Source: Lacrimispora xylanolytica (GTDB lineage: Bacteria; Bacillota; Clostridia; Lachnospirales; Lachnospiraceae). From it: 64,000 bases of DNA. The notes beneath the pieces are model-generated. The model worked only from the letters and a program-made list of their open reading frames with translations, was not told the origin of the DNA and made no database searches. Each line of letters opens with the position of its first letter. Position 1 is the first letter of the stretch. The stretch lies in contig NZ_CP113524.1 of assembly GCF_026723765.1 (NCBI RefSeq), forward strand, positions 124,001 to 188,000, read 5' to 3'. Shown here piece by piece: positions 44,733 to 53,516 of the stretch. A program made the position numbers and the translations under genes.

Positions 44733-46106
44733 ATGGTAGGTGAAAAATTAATTATCTTTGGCATGGGTAATGTATTTAAAAGACGAATAAAGCAGTTTGA
44801 TTTAACGAAAATCGTAGCTGTGACAGATAATCATGTTTCGAGTGATGGAGAGGAAAATTCTGGTTTAAAGATTATTAAACCTGAAGAAATAAGAACTTTA
44901 GAGTTCGATTTTATTGTTATTTGCACTGGATATGCGATTGCTAAAGAAATATATTCTCAACTTACAGAGGTGCTGGGGATACCTGGAATAAAAATAATAA
45001 GTGAAAAAAAGTATTTTGAAAAAGTATCATGGGAACCCATAACTTTATTGGATATTTGTAGTAAGTTGGGTATTCATTCCATAACAAATACGAAGAAATA
45101 CTTTTACTCAAATGGTATCCTGAGCAATACAAATGTTTTTGGTGAAAATTTTGCTGACATTTCTTGGACTGATAGAGGTCAAGGTATTGCTATCTTACTT
45201 GGTGAAGTGTGTGATAAAGCTTCATACGAAAATATATTTGATAAATTTAAAATAGAGAATTACAAATTTAATAACAATTATAAGTTTATAATGGTTATTA
45301 ATAATACATGTGGACAGGAGCGCTTAAAAGCTAAATCCATGTTGGGGTATTCTTTAAATTATATTAGCGGATTAGATTTACAATTAATAGTTTATCAAAA
45401 ACAAGATAAATGTTCAATTTATGTTGCTACGCACAAAGATTATAATGCACCTACCTCTGACCTTTATATTACATTATGGTTGAGTAATAAGGAATGTACT
45501 AATACTTCTTATCTTAGAGAACATGGTGATAATATTTCCTATTTGAACTTCAAAATTAATGAATGCACTGGATTATACTGGTTATGGAAACACGCAAATG
45601 AGGAAATAGTGGGATTAAATCATTACAGAAGATATTTTAAACTTAATAATAGTAATGAAATACTATCCGAAGTAGAGTTAAGATCACTGATAGAAGAATA
45701 TGATATATTAGTTGGTAATGCTGTCTGTACCTATCCAATGACCAATAGTAGATATTTAGAAAATTCAATAGATGAAAAAGCTTTTAACAAAGCAAAGCAA
45801 TTAGTACAAGAAGCAATTATGAAATTGCAGCCTGATTATGTAGAATGTTTTATCGAAGTCATGGATGGATATGCATTCTTCCCATGTAACATGTTTATTA
45901 CTACAAAAGTAATATTTGATAGATATTGTGAATGGCTATTTTCCATCATTATCCCTGCAGCAGAAGGTTTTGACGAAATTCCATATGATGATTATAGCAA
46001 AAGAGCAATTGGATTCTTTGCAGAACGTCTATTAACGGTTTGGCTTTATAAGAATGAATATAGAATTAAAGAATTGCCTATCTTACTTAAGGATGTAACC
46101 ATGTAA
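44733..46106 (+). CDS. DUF4422 glycosyltransferase-like protein with N-terminal Rossmann module
   Basis: ATG 44733 with AAAGGGGA is the start; ATG 44691 lies inside the preceding gene. Residues 4-92 are the shared module (KLIIFGMGNVFKRRI, AVTDNHVS, FIVICTGYAIA). Residues about 240-457 match DUF4422: SIYVATHKDYN, NECTGLYWLWKH, GLNHYRRYFKL and FFAERLLTVWLYKN, a family of putative cytoplasmic glycosyltransferases. Residues 100-240 are unrecognised. Confidence 0.75.
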   Translation: MVGEKLIIFGMGNVFKRRIKQFDLTKIVAVTDNHVSSDGEENSGLKIIKPEEIRTLEFDFIVICTGYAIAKEIYSQLTEVLGIPGIKIISEKKYFEKVSWEPITLLDICSKLGIHSITNTKKYFYSNGILSNTNVFGENFADISWTDRGQGIAILLGEVCDKASYENIFDKFKIENYKFNNNYKFIMVINNTCGQERLKAKSMLGYSLNYISGLDLQLIVYQKQDKCSIYVATHKDYNAPTSDLYITLWLSNKECTNTSYLREHGDNISYLNFKINECTGLYWLWKHANEEIVGLNHYRRYFKLNNSNEILSEVELRSLIEEYDILVGNAVCTYPMTNSRYLENSIDEKAFNKAKQLVQEAIMKLQPDYVECFIEVMDGYAFFPCNMFITTKVIFDRYCEWLFSIIIPAAEGFDEIPYDDYSKRAIGFFAERLLTVWLYKNEYRIKELPILLKDVTM

Positions 46107-46327
46107 ATTTAAGGAGATTTCCAAAAAGTTAAAGTTTATATAGACATTATTAGTAAAGAAAAGTATTTTTTTATACGTTACTGTATGTTGGTTTATATTG
46201 TTCTCATAAAACAATTCCGTTAAGACGGTGGATGTTTACCTATCATAATAAAATAAGATTAGAATTATAGCCAATATTTAATAATGAGGGAAATAAGTGT
46301 ATAAAAGTTAAAGGGGAACAGAAAAAC

Positions 46328-48874
46328 ATGCGTACATATATTAAGAAAAAGCTTATAGATCTACTAGATTCGATGAAACAATCACAGGATTCATTGCCTG
46401 CATTAATCGATAAGGCACAACAAGTACAAATACTTGCAGATTGTCAAGATGCAGCTATAGCAATAGGAGAGACACTGGAACATGATTCGTCAGACTATGT
46501 TAATATCGTCTCTGTGCTCGAACAATATTGTGAAGAAGCCTTTTATTTATCAGAATCGCTGAAAAAAATAATCTGCCTTGAAAGATTAACTAAGCTAGGC
46601 GAATTAATAGATAAAGTAAAATTTATGATTGAAGAAATTCCTTTTACGTATCAAATGATTTTCATGCCCTATAAGGCTTCTATGTGGGACAGTTTGGAAA
46701 GCATTTGGCGTGCATGTAATGAAGATGAGCGCTGTGAGTGTTATGTAATCCCCATTCCATATTATGAATTCAATTCAAATACCAACAGGTGGATGTATTG
46801 TTATGATGGTACACAATTTCCTGATGACGTTCCAATTATTAATTTTAAGGACTATTCGTTAGAACAGAATCATCCTGATGTGGCTTATATCCATAATCCA
46901 TATGACGATCTCAATCTAGTTACTAGGGTAGACCCAAGATTTTATTCCCGTGAATTGAAAAATTATGTAAATAAATTAGTTTATGTACCATATTATGTTA
47001 CCTCTGGATTTATTGCTCAAGATCATCTGTCGTTATCTGTTTATCAACATATGGATTACATGGTAGCACAATCAGAATATGCAAAGAGTTTTTGCAAAGG
47101 TATGTTCTATTTTGATAGAATCTTACCGTTTGGATCTCCTAAGTTGGACTGTGTAATCAAACTTAGTCAGGAGAACACTATTATACCTGAAATATGGAAA
47201 CCTTTACTTGAGGGAAAGAAGGTATTGATGTTAAATACCAGTATTGGTTGCTTTTTGCATGACGGAAGTGTCTATCTAAAAAAGATAAAGAGTCTTTGCA
47301 ATTCTATTATCAAACAGAATCTAGTGGCACTTATTTGGCGCCCACATCCACTATTGGAGGCAACTATCAAATCAATGAGGCCTCAGCTACTGTCAGAGTA
47401 CAATAACCTGAAAGAATATTTTTTGGAGAATAAGATTGGAGTTTTGGATGATACGCCAGATATCTCAAGAACAGTTGCTTTATCAGATGGTTATATAGGT
47501 GAAGAGGGAAGCTCGGTTATTAATTTGTTTGGTGCAACCGGGAAGCCGATATTTATTCTGGATAATCATATTACAGATATTTTTACGAAAGAAGAAAAAT
47601 GTAGAGTACATTTTACAGATATAATAATAAAAGATGATAAGACTTGGTTTGCTACAAGTCGGTATAATGCGCTCTTCTTCAAAGACATGAAAGAAAAACA
47701 AGTTCATTATACAGGACGAGTAGAGCATCAGCCTAAATGGTATAGCGCTTTTCCCTTCATAACAGAATTAGGAAATAATATTTATCTTTCTCCAGATTTT
47801 TCTGGAAGACCAGCTGTTTATAATATAAGATCTAATGCTTTTGAATTCATTGGAACTGAGAATATGAGGGATAGTGCAAGGCGTGGATTATGTGTTACGT
47901 ATAAAAATAGTATATTTTATCTTCCAATTATAGATAATTATATAGCGGAATTTAACTTAGAAACGAGAAAATGGTACTATCATACAGAATGCATTCAAGA
48001 GCTTATAGATAACGTAGATAGCGATGTTGCTTTAAGCCAGGGAATGACATATAGATGTTCGGTATGTGGTGAAGAAATGTGGATTACTGCTACCTACACA
48101 AATTGTATTCTAAGATTTAATATGAAGAATGGAACATATGCAATTTGCAAGATAGGCAATAAAGAAAATGGATATTCAGGAATTATTGCAGATGATAAAT
48201 ATTTATGGTTAACAGAAGTGAATAGCGGCGATATTGTCAAATGGGAACGACGCTCAGGAAAGGTTAAGACTTTTTGTATGCCAGTAGGTTTTTCCTTCTG
48301 GACAGGAGCAATGGATCGTAAGTTGCCTCATTTATCTCTGATAGATATGGGGAAATGGGTAGTGACAGTTCCGGGTTTTTCAAATAGTATGGTTAAGATG
48401 GATAAAATAACTGGAGAAGTAAGTCTTTTTATAAACGATTTTTGGAAGAAGGTAGACCAAAATGCAAATGGTTATAATCCTAAATTTCACCTTTCCAGTG
48501 AATTTGGAGCAAGATTAGATGAGAATTCAATCATAGTACAAAGAAACTATGATGATGCCGCAGCCATTGTCAACATTGAAGACGAAACCTACGAGATGTT
48601 CTATCCAACTCTCAGCGAAGAAGATTTTGCAAAACTCACCGAAGGTGAAGATGGCTTTGAAAAGGTAGATGAAAAGTCCGGTTTCTTCCGAAGAGAAAGC
48701 AAAATATTCTCTTTTGAAGGCTTTATTGACGACTTAATCCACGACAGATTAACCGATGTTCGTGAACGACAGCTCAAAGAACTATCTACACTAGCCGCCA
48801 ATTTGGATGGTACCTGCGGAATCAAAGTACATGAGTATATGATGAATGTATTAGAAAATAAAGATAATCAGTAA
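46328..48874 (+). CDS. CDP-glycerol-transferase-like protein with beta-propeller-like C-terminus
   Basis: The 848-residue protein begins with a helical region (residues 1-105), then a GT-B part resembling CDP-glycerol glycerophosphotransferases (YQMIFMPYKASMWDSLESIW, LIWRPHPLLEATIK, LSDGYIGEEGSSVINLFGATG). Residues about 465-800 hold several beta-rich, Trp/Tyr-containing segments (KWYSAFPFITELGNNIYLSP, FNLETRKWYYHTE, FNMKNGTYAICKIGNK), like the blades of a propeller. I infer a transferase with a sensor or substrate-holding domain. The last roughly 330 bases use more C-ending codons than the rest. Confidence 0.6.
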   Translation: MRTYIKKKLIDLLDSMKQSQDSLPALIDKAQQVQILADCQDAAIAIGETLEHDSSDYVNIVSVLEQYCEEAFYLSESLKKIICLERLTKLGELIDKVKFMIEEIPFTYQMIFMPYKASMWDSLESIWRACNEDERCECYVIPIPYYEFNSNTNRWMYCYDGTQFPDDVPIINFKDYSLEQNHPDVAYIHNPYDDLNLVTRVDPRFYSRELKNYVNKLVYVPYYVTSGFIAQDHLSLSVYQHMDYMVAQSEYAKSFCKGMFYFDRILPFGSPKLDCVIKLSQENTIIPEIWKPLLEGKKVLMLNTSIGCFLHDGSVYLKKIKSLCNSIIKQNLVALIWRPHPLLEATIKSMRPQLLSEYNNLKEYFLENKIGVLDDTPDISRTVALSDGYIGEEGSSVINLFGATGKPIFILDNHITDIFTKEEKCRVHFTDIIIKDDKTWFATSRYNALFFKDMKEKQVHYTGRVEHQPKWYSAFPFITELGNNIYLSPDFSGRPAVYNIRSNAFEFIGTENMRDSARRGLCVTYKNSIFYLPIIDNYIAEFNLETRKWYYHTECIQELIDNVDSDVALSQGMTYRCSVCGEEMWITATYTNCILRFNMKNGTYAICKIGNKENGYSGIIADDKYLWLTEVNSGDIVKWERRSGKVKTFCMPVGFSFWTGAMDRKLPHLSLIDMGKWVVTVPGFSNSMVKMDKITGEVSLFINDFWKKVDQNANGYNPKFHLSSEFGARLDENSIIVQRNYDDAAAIVNIEDETYEMFYPTLSEEDFAKLTEGEDGFEKVDEKSGFFRRESKIFSFEGFIDDLIHDRLTDVRERQLKELSTLAANLDGTCGIKVHEYMMNVLENKDNQ

Positions 48875-48891
48875 TTTACATGGAGGCAGCT

Positions 48892-51129
48892 ATGGAGGCG
48901 GATAAAATAATTTGGGAAATGCCCAAAGGATTGTTGAACTGGTATAATTTTTCTCCGGAAGGAAAGGTTCTCTACATTGAAAATAAAGAATGCAGTATGA
49001 AGGAACTTTTACAGGAAAAATGCAAAACAGTTATCTGTATCAGTGGAGCTGCTTCTTTAGACGAAGCATTTATAAACCAAAATAATAAAGCATTTGATTA
49101 TATAATTGCAATAGGTACGGCAGAGCGCCTTCCCGACCCGGTGAAGGCTTTTTCTCTATGGAGAGATATGTTAAAAAGCAGTGGACGTTTGATTCTTGGT
49201 ATGGATAACCGATTGGGTTTAAGATATTTCTGTGGAGATAGGGACCCGTTTACCAATAGAAATTTTGATGGAATTGAGAATTATCGAAGGATTCCTAAAG
49301 AAGACAGGAAAGATCTGCAAGGACGTAATTATTCCAAAGAAGAAATCTGCAATCTACTAGATACCTCCGGTTGGAAAAACAGGAAGTTTTACTCCGTTCT
49401 ACCTAATCTGGATCTACCCCAGTTGATTTATTCAGAGGATTATTTACCGGTAGAAGCATTGGATATCAGGTACTTCCCTATGTATAACCACCCGGATACC
49501 GTATTTTTGGAAGAAGAATTTCTATATAAAGATATCATTAACAACGGTTTGTTTCATACAATGGCCAATTCCTTCTTAATAGAACTATCCAATGATAATT
49601 CATACGAAAATGTAAAGCATGTGACCGTTTCCATGGATAGGGGCAGAGAAAAAGCCATGGCAACTATTATCAGAGACAATGAAATAGTTGAAAAGCGTGC
49701 GTTGTATCATGATGGTATACACAGGTTGAGAGAAATAAAGGAAAACGAGGAAGACCTTAGAGCTCATGGAATCGTGGTACTGGAAGGAAAGTATGAAAAT
49801 GATTCTTACACTATGCCATACATGGACAGTGAAATTTCAGTTACTTATTTCCGAAGACTAGCAAAAGAAAACTTAGATAAGTTTAAAGATGAAGTGAGCA
49901 GATTCCGAGAGCTCATTTTACAGTCATCAGAGCATATAGACGCAGCCAAGGAAAAAGGTGAGCTTGGAATAATATTAAAAAAGGGATATGTAGATCTGGT
50001 TCCTCTGAATTGTTTTTATGTAAATGGAACGTTTGTCTTTTATGACCAAGAGTTTTATGAAGAGAATTATCCGGCGAATGTAATAATTCTTCGGACGATT
50101 GAACTTATTTATGCCGGAGATCCAGAAATGGAGGCAATACTGCCAAGGCAATATTTCTATGAGAAGTTTGGCATGATTGATCATATGGATACGTTATATC
50201 GTATGGCCTGGGTATTTACAGAGAAGTTGAGAAACCAGAGGGAATTGAGAAGCTTTCATGAAAGGTACCAGCGCAACTTAGCAACCATTCATACCAACAG
50301 GCAAAGAATTAATTATTCTGCTTCGGAGTATCAGAGAATTTTTGTGGACATATTTCAAAATGCAGATAAAAAGAAAATCATTCTCTTTGGATCAGGTAAT
50401 TTTACAAAGCGCTTTCTTGCTCAGTTTAAAAGTCAGTATGAAATTTATGCTATTATTGACAACAATGAATCAAAGTGGGGAGGCATGCTGGAAGGAATTA
50501 AGATCATGCAACCCCAGATTATTGATGAATTACCAAAGGAAGAGATTAGAGTTATCATATGTATAAAAAATTACATTGCAATTGTTCAACAGCTAAAGCA
50601 GATGGGAGTTGTAGATTATTGCGTTTATGATATTAATGCGGACTATCCAAGAAAGCAGCAGGCGATCCCGCTATCAATCAAAGATGGTAACTTGACACCT
50701 AAAAAATATCAAACTGGTTATATTGCAGGCGTATTTGATTTGTATCATATGGGACATCTAAATATGTTCAAAAGGGCAAAAGAACAATGTGATTACTTAA
50801 TTGTTGGTGTAGTTACGGACGAGGGTGTAAGAAAATATAAAAAAACGGTCCCATTTATTCCGTTTGAAGAGAGAATAGAATTAGTACGTTCCTGCAAATA
50901 TGTGGATGAGGCCGTTGAAATACCTCTAAACTATGGCGGAACCAGAGATGCATACAGAATGTACCATTTTGACTGCCAGTTTTCAGGTAGTGATTATACG
51001 GATAATCCAGATTGGCTTGCAGAGAAAGAATTTTTAGAAAAGCATGGTGCAGAAATGGTGTTTTTCCCCTATACAGAAGGTACCAGCTCTACAAAAATTA
51101 AGTCACTAATCGAACAGAAGCTAGTTTAA
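48892..51129 (+). CDS. Multidomain: methyltransferase, kinase-like region, Rossmann module, cytidylyltransferase
   Basis: ATG 48892 follows GGAGG; ATG 48880 precedes that site. Residues about 1-200 look like a class I methyltransferase (VICISGAASLDEAF, FDYIIAIGTAERLPDPVKAF, GDRDPFTNRNFDG). Residues about 230-420 resemble a kinase fold of the polysaccharide type (KRALYHDGIHRL, then YVDLVPLNCFYVNG and FYDQEFYEENYP). Residues about 492-577 are the shared module (KKIILFGSGNFTKRFL, AIIDNNESKWGG). Residues about 608-745 are a TagD-like cytidylyltransferase (GVFDLYHMGHLNMFKRA with HxGH, GTSSTKIK). One chain could thus methylate, phosphorylate and CDP-activate one building block. Confidence 0.7.
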   Translation: MEADKIIWEMPKGLLNWYNFSPEGKVLYIENKECSMKELLQEKCKTVICISGAASLDEAFINQNNKAFDYIIAIGTAERLPDPVKAFSLWRDMLKSSGRLILGMDNRLGLRYFCGDRDPFTNRNFDGIENYRRIPKEDRKDLQGRNYSKEEICNLLDTSGWKNRKFYSVLPNLDLPQLIYSEDYLPVEALDIRYFPMYNHPDTVFLEEEFLYKDIINNGLFHTMANSFLIELSNDNSYENVKHVTVSMDRGREKAMATIIRDNEIVEKRALYHDGIHRLREIKENEEDLRAHGIVVLEGKYENDSYTMPYMDSEISVTYFRRLAKENLDKFKDEVSRFRELILQSSEHIDAAKEKGELGIILKKGYVDLVPLNCFYVNGTFVFYDQEFYEENYPANVIILRTIELIYAGDPEMEAILPRQYFYEKFGMIDHMDTLYRMAWVFTEKLRNQRELRSFHERYQRNLATIHTNRQRINYSASEYQRIFVDIFQNADKKKIILFGSGNFTKRFLAQFKSQYEIYAIIDNNESKWGGMLEGIKIMQPQIIDELPKEEIRVIICIKNYIAIVQQLKQMGVVDYCVYDINADYPRKQQAIPLSIKDGNLTPKKYQTGYIAGVFDLYHMGHLNMFKRAKEQCDYLIVGVVTDEGVRKYKKTVPFIPFEERIELVRSCKYVDEAVEIPLNYGGTRDAYRMYHFDCQFSGSDYTDNPDWLAEKEFLEKHGAEMVFFPYTEGTSSTKIKSLIEQKLV

Positions 51130-51158
51130 GAATTTCTAGAGAAGGAGTGAGAAATGAA

Positions 51159-52421
51159 ATGAATATAATATGCGCTCCAAGTGGAATCGTTGATATAGAA
51201 CGGCCCGGACAAGGGATTATGGACATTGTGAAATCAGGATTTCATGACGTTATGCTTGATATGTCAATGGTCTGTTCTCCAAATGAATTAAAATTCTCCG
51301 TTAAGACTGGTATAAATAAAAACAATAAAAAAATACGTGTATCTAGTAATCCATTAGAACTTTATAATAGCCTGATTCCCATGTTGGATCAGTGCAGCCA
51401 GGTAAAACTAAATAAAACCATAGCTTACGCTCCCTATTTGGAAAGAAGTTCAAAAGATGAATGCTACAATCAACTTTTGATTCGACTGGCGGAGGAGAGT
51501 ATTAAAGCTTGCAAGAGAGCGGGGAGCCAGTCTATTATAATAAGACCATTATTTTCAGGTGTGAAGCAAGAAAATGAATGGTTAGAAAATAAGAACTATT
51601 ATCTCCATCTTTCTAGGATTGCCAGAGAGCATAATGTAATGATTCTTTTAGAAAATCAGTGCCGGGATCTAAATGGTCATTTAATCAGGGGGATCTGCTC
51701 AGATGGAAAAACAGCAGTCCAATGGATTGATAGATTAAATGAAGAAGTTGGAGAAGAACGCTTTGGATTTTGTATGGATGTCGGTGTTTGCAACTTATGT
51801 GGGCAGAATATGTATGATTTTGTTTTAAGCCTTGGAAACCGTTTAAAAGCAGTTATCCTAAGGGACTGTGATGGTCATTCTGAAAATGCTTTACTGCCAT
51901 TTACCTGCGTAAACAAAGCACAGCCTGTGACTGATTGGCTTAGCTTGATCCGTGGACTAAGGGAGACGGGGTTTGACGGAAGTCTTATTTTAAATTTTTC
52001 TGATACGGCTAGTTCATTTTCGCCGATTCTTCGGCCAGAGCTGATGAAGCTTGCCATGTCTGTGGCAAATTATTTTAAGTGGCAGATTGAAATTGAAAAC
52101 ATGTTAAAGAAATATCAATCTATTGTTCTTTTCGGAGCAGGGAATATGTGCCGCAATTTTATGAAATGCTATGGGGAGGAACATCCTCCGTTATTTACTT
52201 GTGATAATAATAGCAATATATGGGGGACAGAATTTTGTGGATTAGAAGTTAAATCCCCTGACAGCCTGCTGGAACTTCCAGATGACTGTGGAGTATTCAT
52301 TTGTAATGTATATTACCGGGAAATAGAAAAGCAACTTCTTGATATGGGCATTGAAAACATTGAATTTTTTAATGATGAATATATGCCTTCCTATTTTTTT
52401 GACAGACTGGGGGATAAATAA
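51159..52421 (+). CDS. Degenerate TIM-barrel epimerase-like protein with C-terminal Rossmann module
   Basis: Residues 1-300 are a sugar-phosphate isomerase/epimerase-type barrel, paralogous to the next gene. The metal-site positions are changed: where the paralogue has FDTGHAN, HIHDND and FETA, this protein has MDVGVCN, ILRDCD and NFSDTA, so several ligands are gone. It probably lacks the usual isomerase chemistry. Residues about 320-405 are the shared module (SIVLFGAGNMCRNFM, TCDNNSNIWG, EKQLLDMGI). The stop codon shares a base with the next ATG. ATG 51159 is chosen; GTG 51147 touches the ribosome site. Confidence 0.7.
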   Translation: MNIICAPSGIVDIERPGQGIMDIVKSGFHDVMLDMSMVCSPNELKFSVKTGINKNNKKIRVSSNPLELYNSLIPMLDQCSQVKLNKTIAYAPYLERSSKDECYNQLLIRLAEESIKACKRAGSQSIIIRPLFSGVKQENEWLENKNYYLHLSRIAREHNVMILLENQCRDLNGHLIRGICSDGKTAVQWIDRLNEEVGEERFGFCMDVGVCNLCGQNMYDFVLSLGNRLKAVILRDCDGHSENALLPFTCVNKAQPVTDWLSLIRGLRETGFDGSLILNFSDTASSFSPILRPELMKLAMSVANYFKWQIEIENMLKKYQSIVLFGAGNMCRNFMKCYGEEHPPLFTCDNNSNIWGTEFCGLEVKSPDSLLELPDDCGVFICNVYYREIEKQLLDMGIENIEFFNDEYMPSYFFDRLGDK

Positions 52422-53365
52422 TGATGCAGATTGGAGTACAGACCAAGAATGTCGTATACGATAATCACCCGGAGGAAGGTTTTTCTATATTAAAAAAAGC
52501 TGGATTTACCTGTGCAGATTTCAGCTTAAATTCGTATCTTATGAATACATCCTTATATCAGTTAGAATTAAATAAATTTTTTGACCAGTCAATACAAGAA
52601 CTTGAGAAATTTTTTTTACCTCATAAACTTGGTGCAGATGCAGCCGGAATTACTATTAATCAAATGCATATGCCCTATCCGGTCTATGTCCCAATGGCCA
52701 GTGAGGAACTGAATCAATATCTTTGGCAGGAAGTTGCACCAAAAAGTATGATGGTATGTGCCTTTTTCGGTTGTCAATATATTGTCATTCACGGTTGTAA
52801 GCTGGCAAGGTATTTGGGATCTGAGGAGGAAGAATGGAAACGTACGGAGCAGTTTATTAAAGAAATGGCTCCTTTAGCCAAGGAGCTTGGTATAACCATA
52901 TGTATTGAGAATTTATATGATAGCATAGGTGGACATCTAGTAGAGGGTCCTTGCTGCGATGTTAAAAAGGCAGTGGAACGGATTGACCGCGTAAATGAAA
53001 AATACCAGGCTGAAGTTTTGGGATTTTGCTTTGATACAGGGCATGCTAATTTGGTGGGAATCGATTTTGAAAGCTTTATTACTGCACTGGGAGATAGATT
53101 GAAGGTCTTGCATATACATGATAACGATGGAGCAGCTGACCTTCACCAGATACCGTTTACATTTGCAAAAAACAGAGAGAATTTGGCTTCTACGGATTGG
53201 GATGGGTTTATCAGTGGATTGAAAAATATAAAATTTAATAGGGTACTTAGTTTTGAGACAGCACCTGTTATATCCACGTTTCCGGAAGTAATGAAACTAG
53301 ATACGTTAGGATTTATTGCAAAAATAGGTCAATATTTTTCAAAAGAAATAGAAATATTGAAATAG
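52421..53365 (+). CDS. Sugar-phosphate isomerase/epimerase, TIM barrel
   Basis: A 314-residue AP-endonuclease-2-type barrel with an intact metal site: CIENLYD (Glu), CFDTGHANL (Asp, His), LHIHDNDG (His, Asp) and SFETAP (Glu). Such enzymes epimerise keto-sugars or isomerise sugar phosphates. It is translationally coupled to the degenerate paralogue upstream, so the two may form a heteromer. It has no Rossmann module. Confidence 0.8.
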   Translation: MMQIGVQTKNVVYDNHPEEGFSILKKAGFTCADFSLNSYLMNTSLYQLELNKFFDQSIQELEKFFLPHKLGADAAGITINQMHMPYPVYVPMASEELNQYLWQEVAPKSMMVCAFFGCQYIVIHGCKLARYLGSEEEEWKRTEQFIKEMAPLAKELGITICIENLYDSIGGHLVEGPCCDVKKAVERIDRVNEKYQAEVLGFCFDTGHANLVGIDFESFITALGDRLKVLHIHDNDGAADLHQIPFTFAKNRENLASTDWDGFISGLKNIKFNRVLSFETAPVISTFPEVMKLDTLGFIAKIGQYFSKEIEILK

Positions 53366-53516
53366 GAATGGTACTATTAATTTTATTTTGTTATGTCTAT
53401 AGATGCCACATGGATTTGCTAAGTAATAGCTATATAAAAATGATCTATTTTTAGATATTACTATATGAAGCTATTTTGGTAATGGATTATAACTATTTAC
53501 TAGGGGAGAAACGCGT

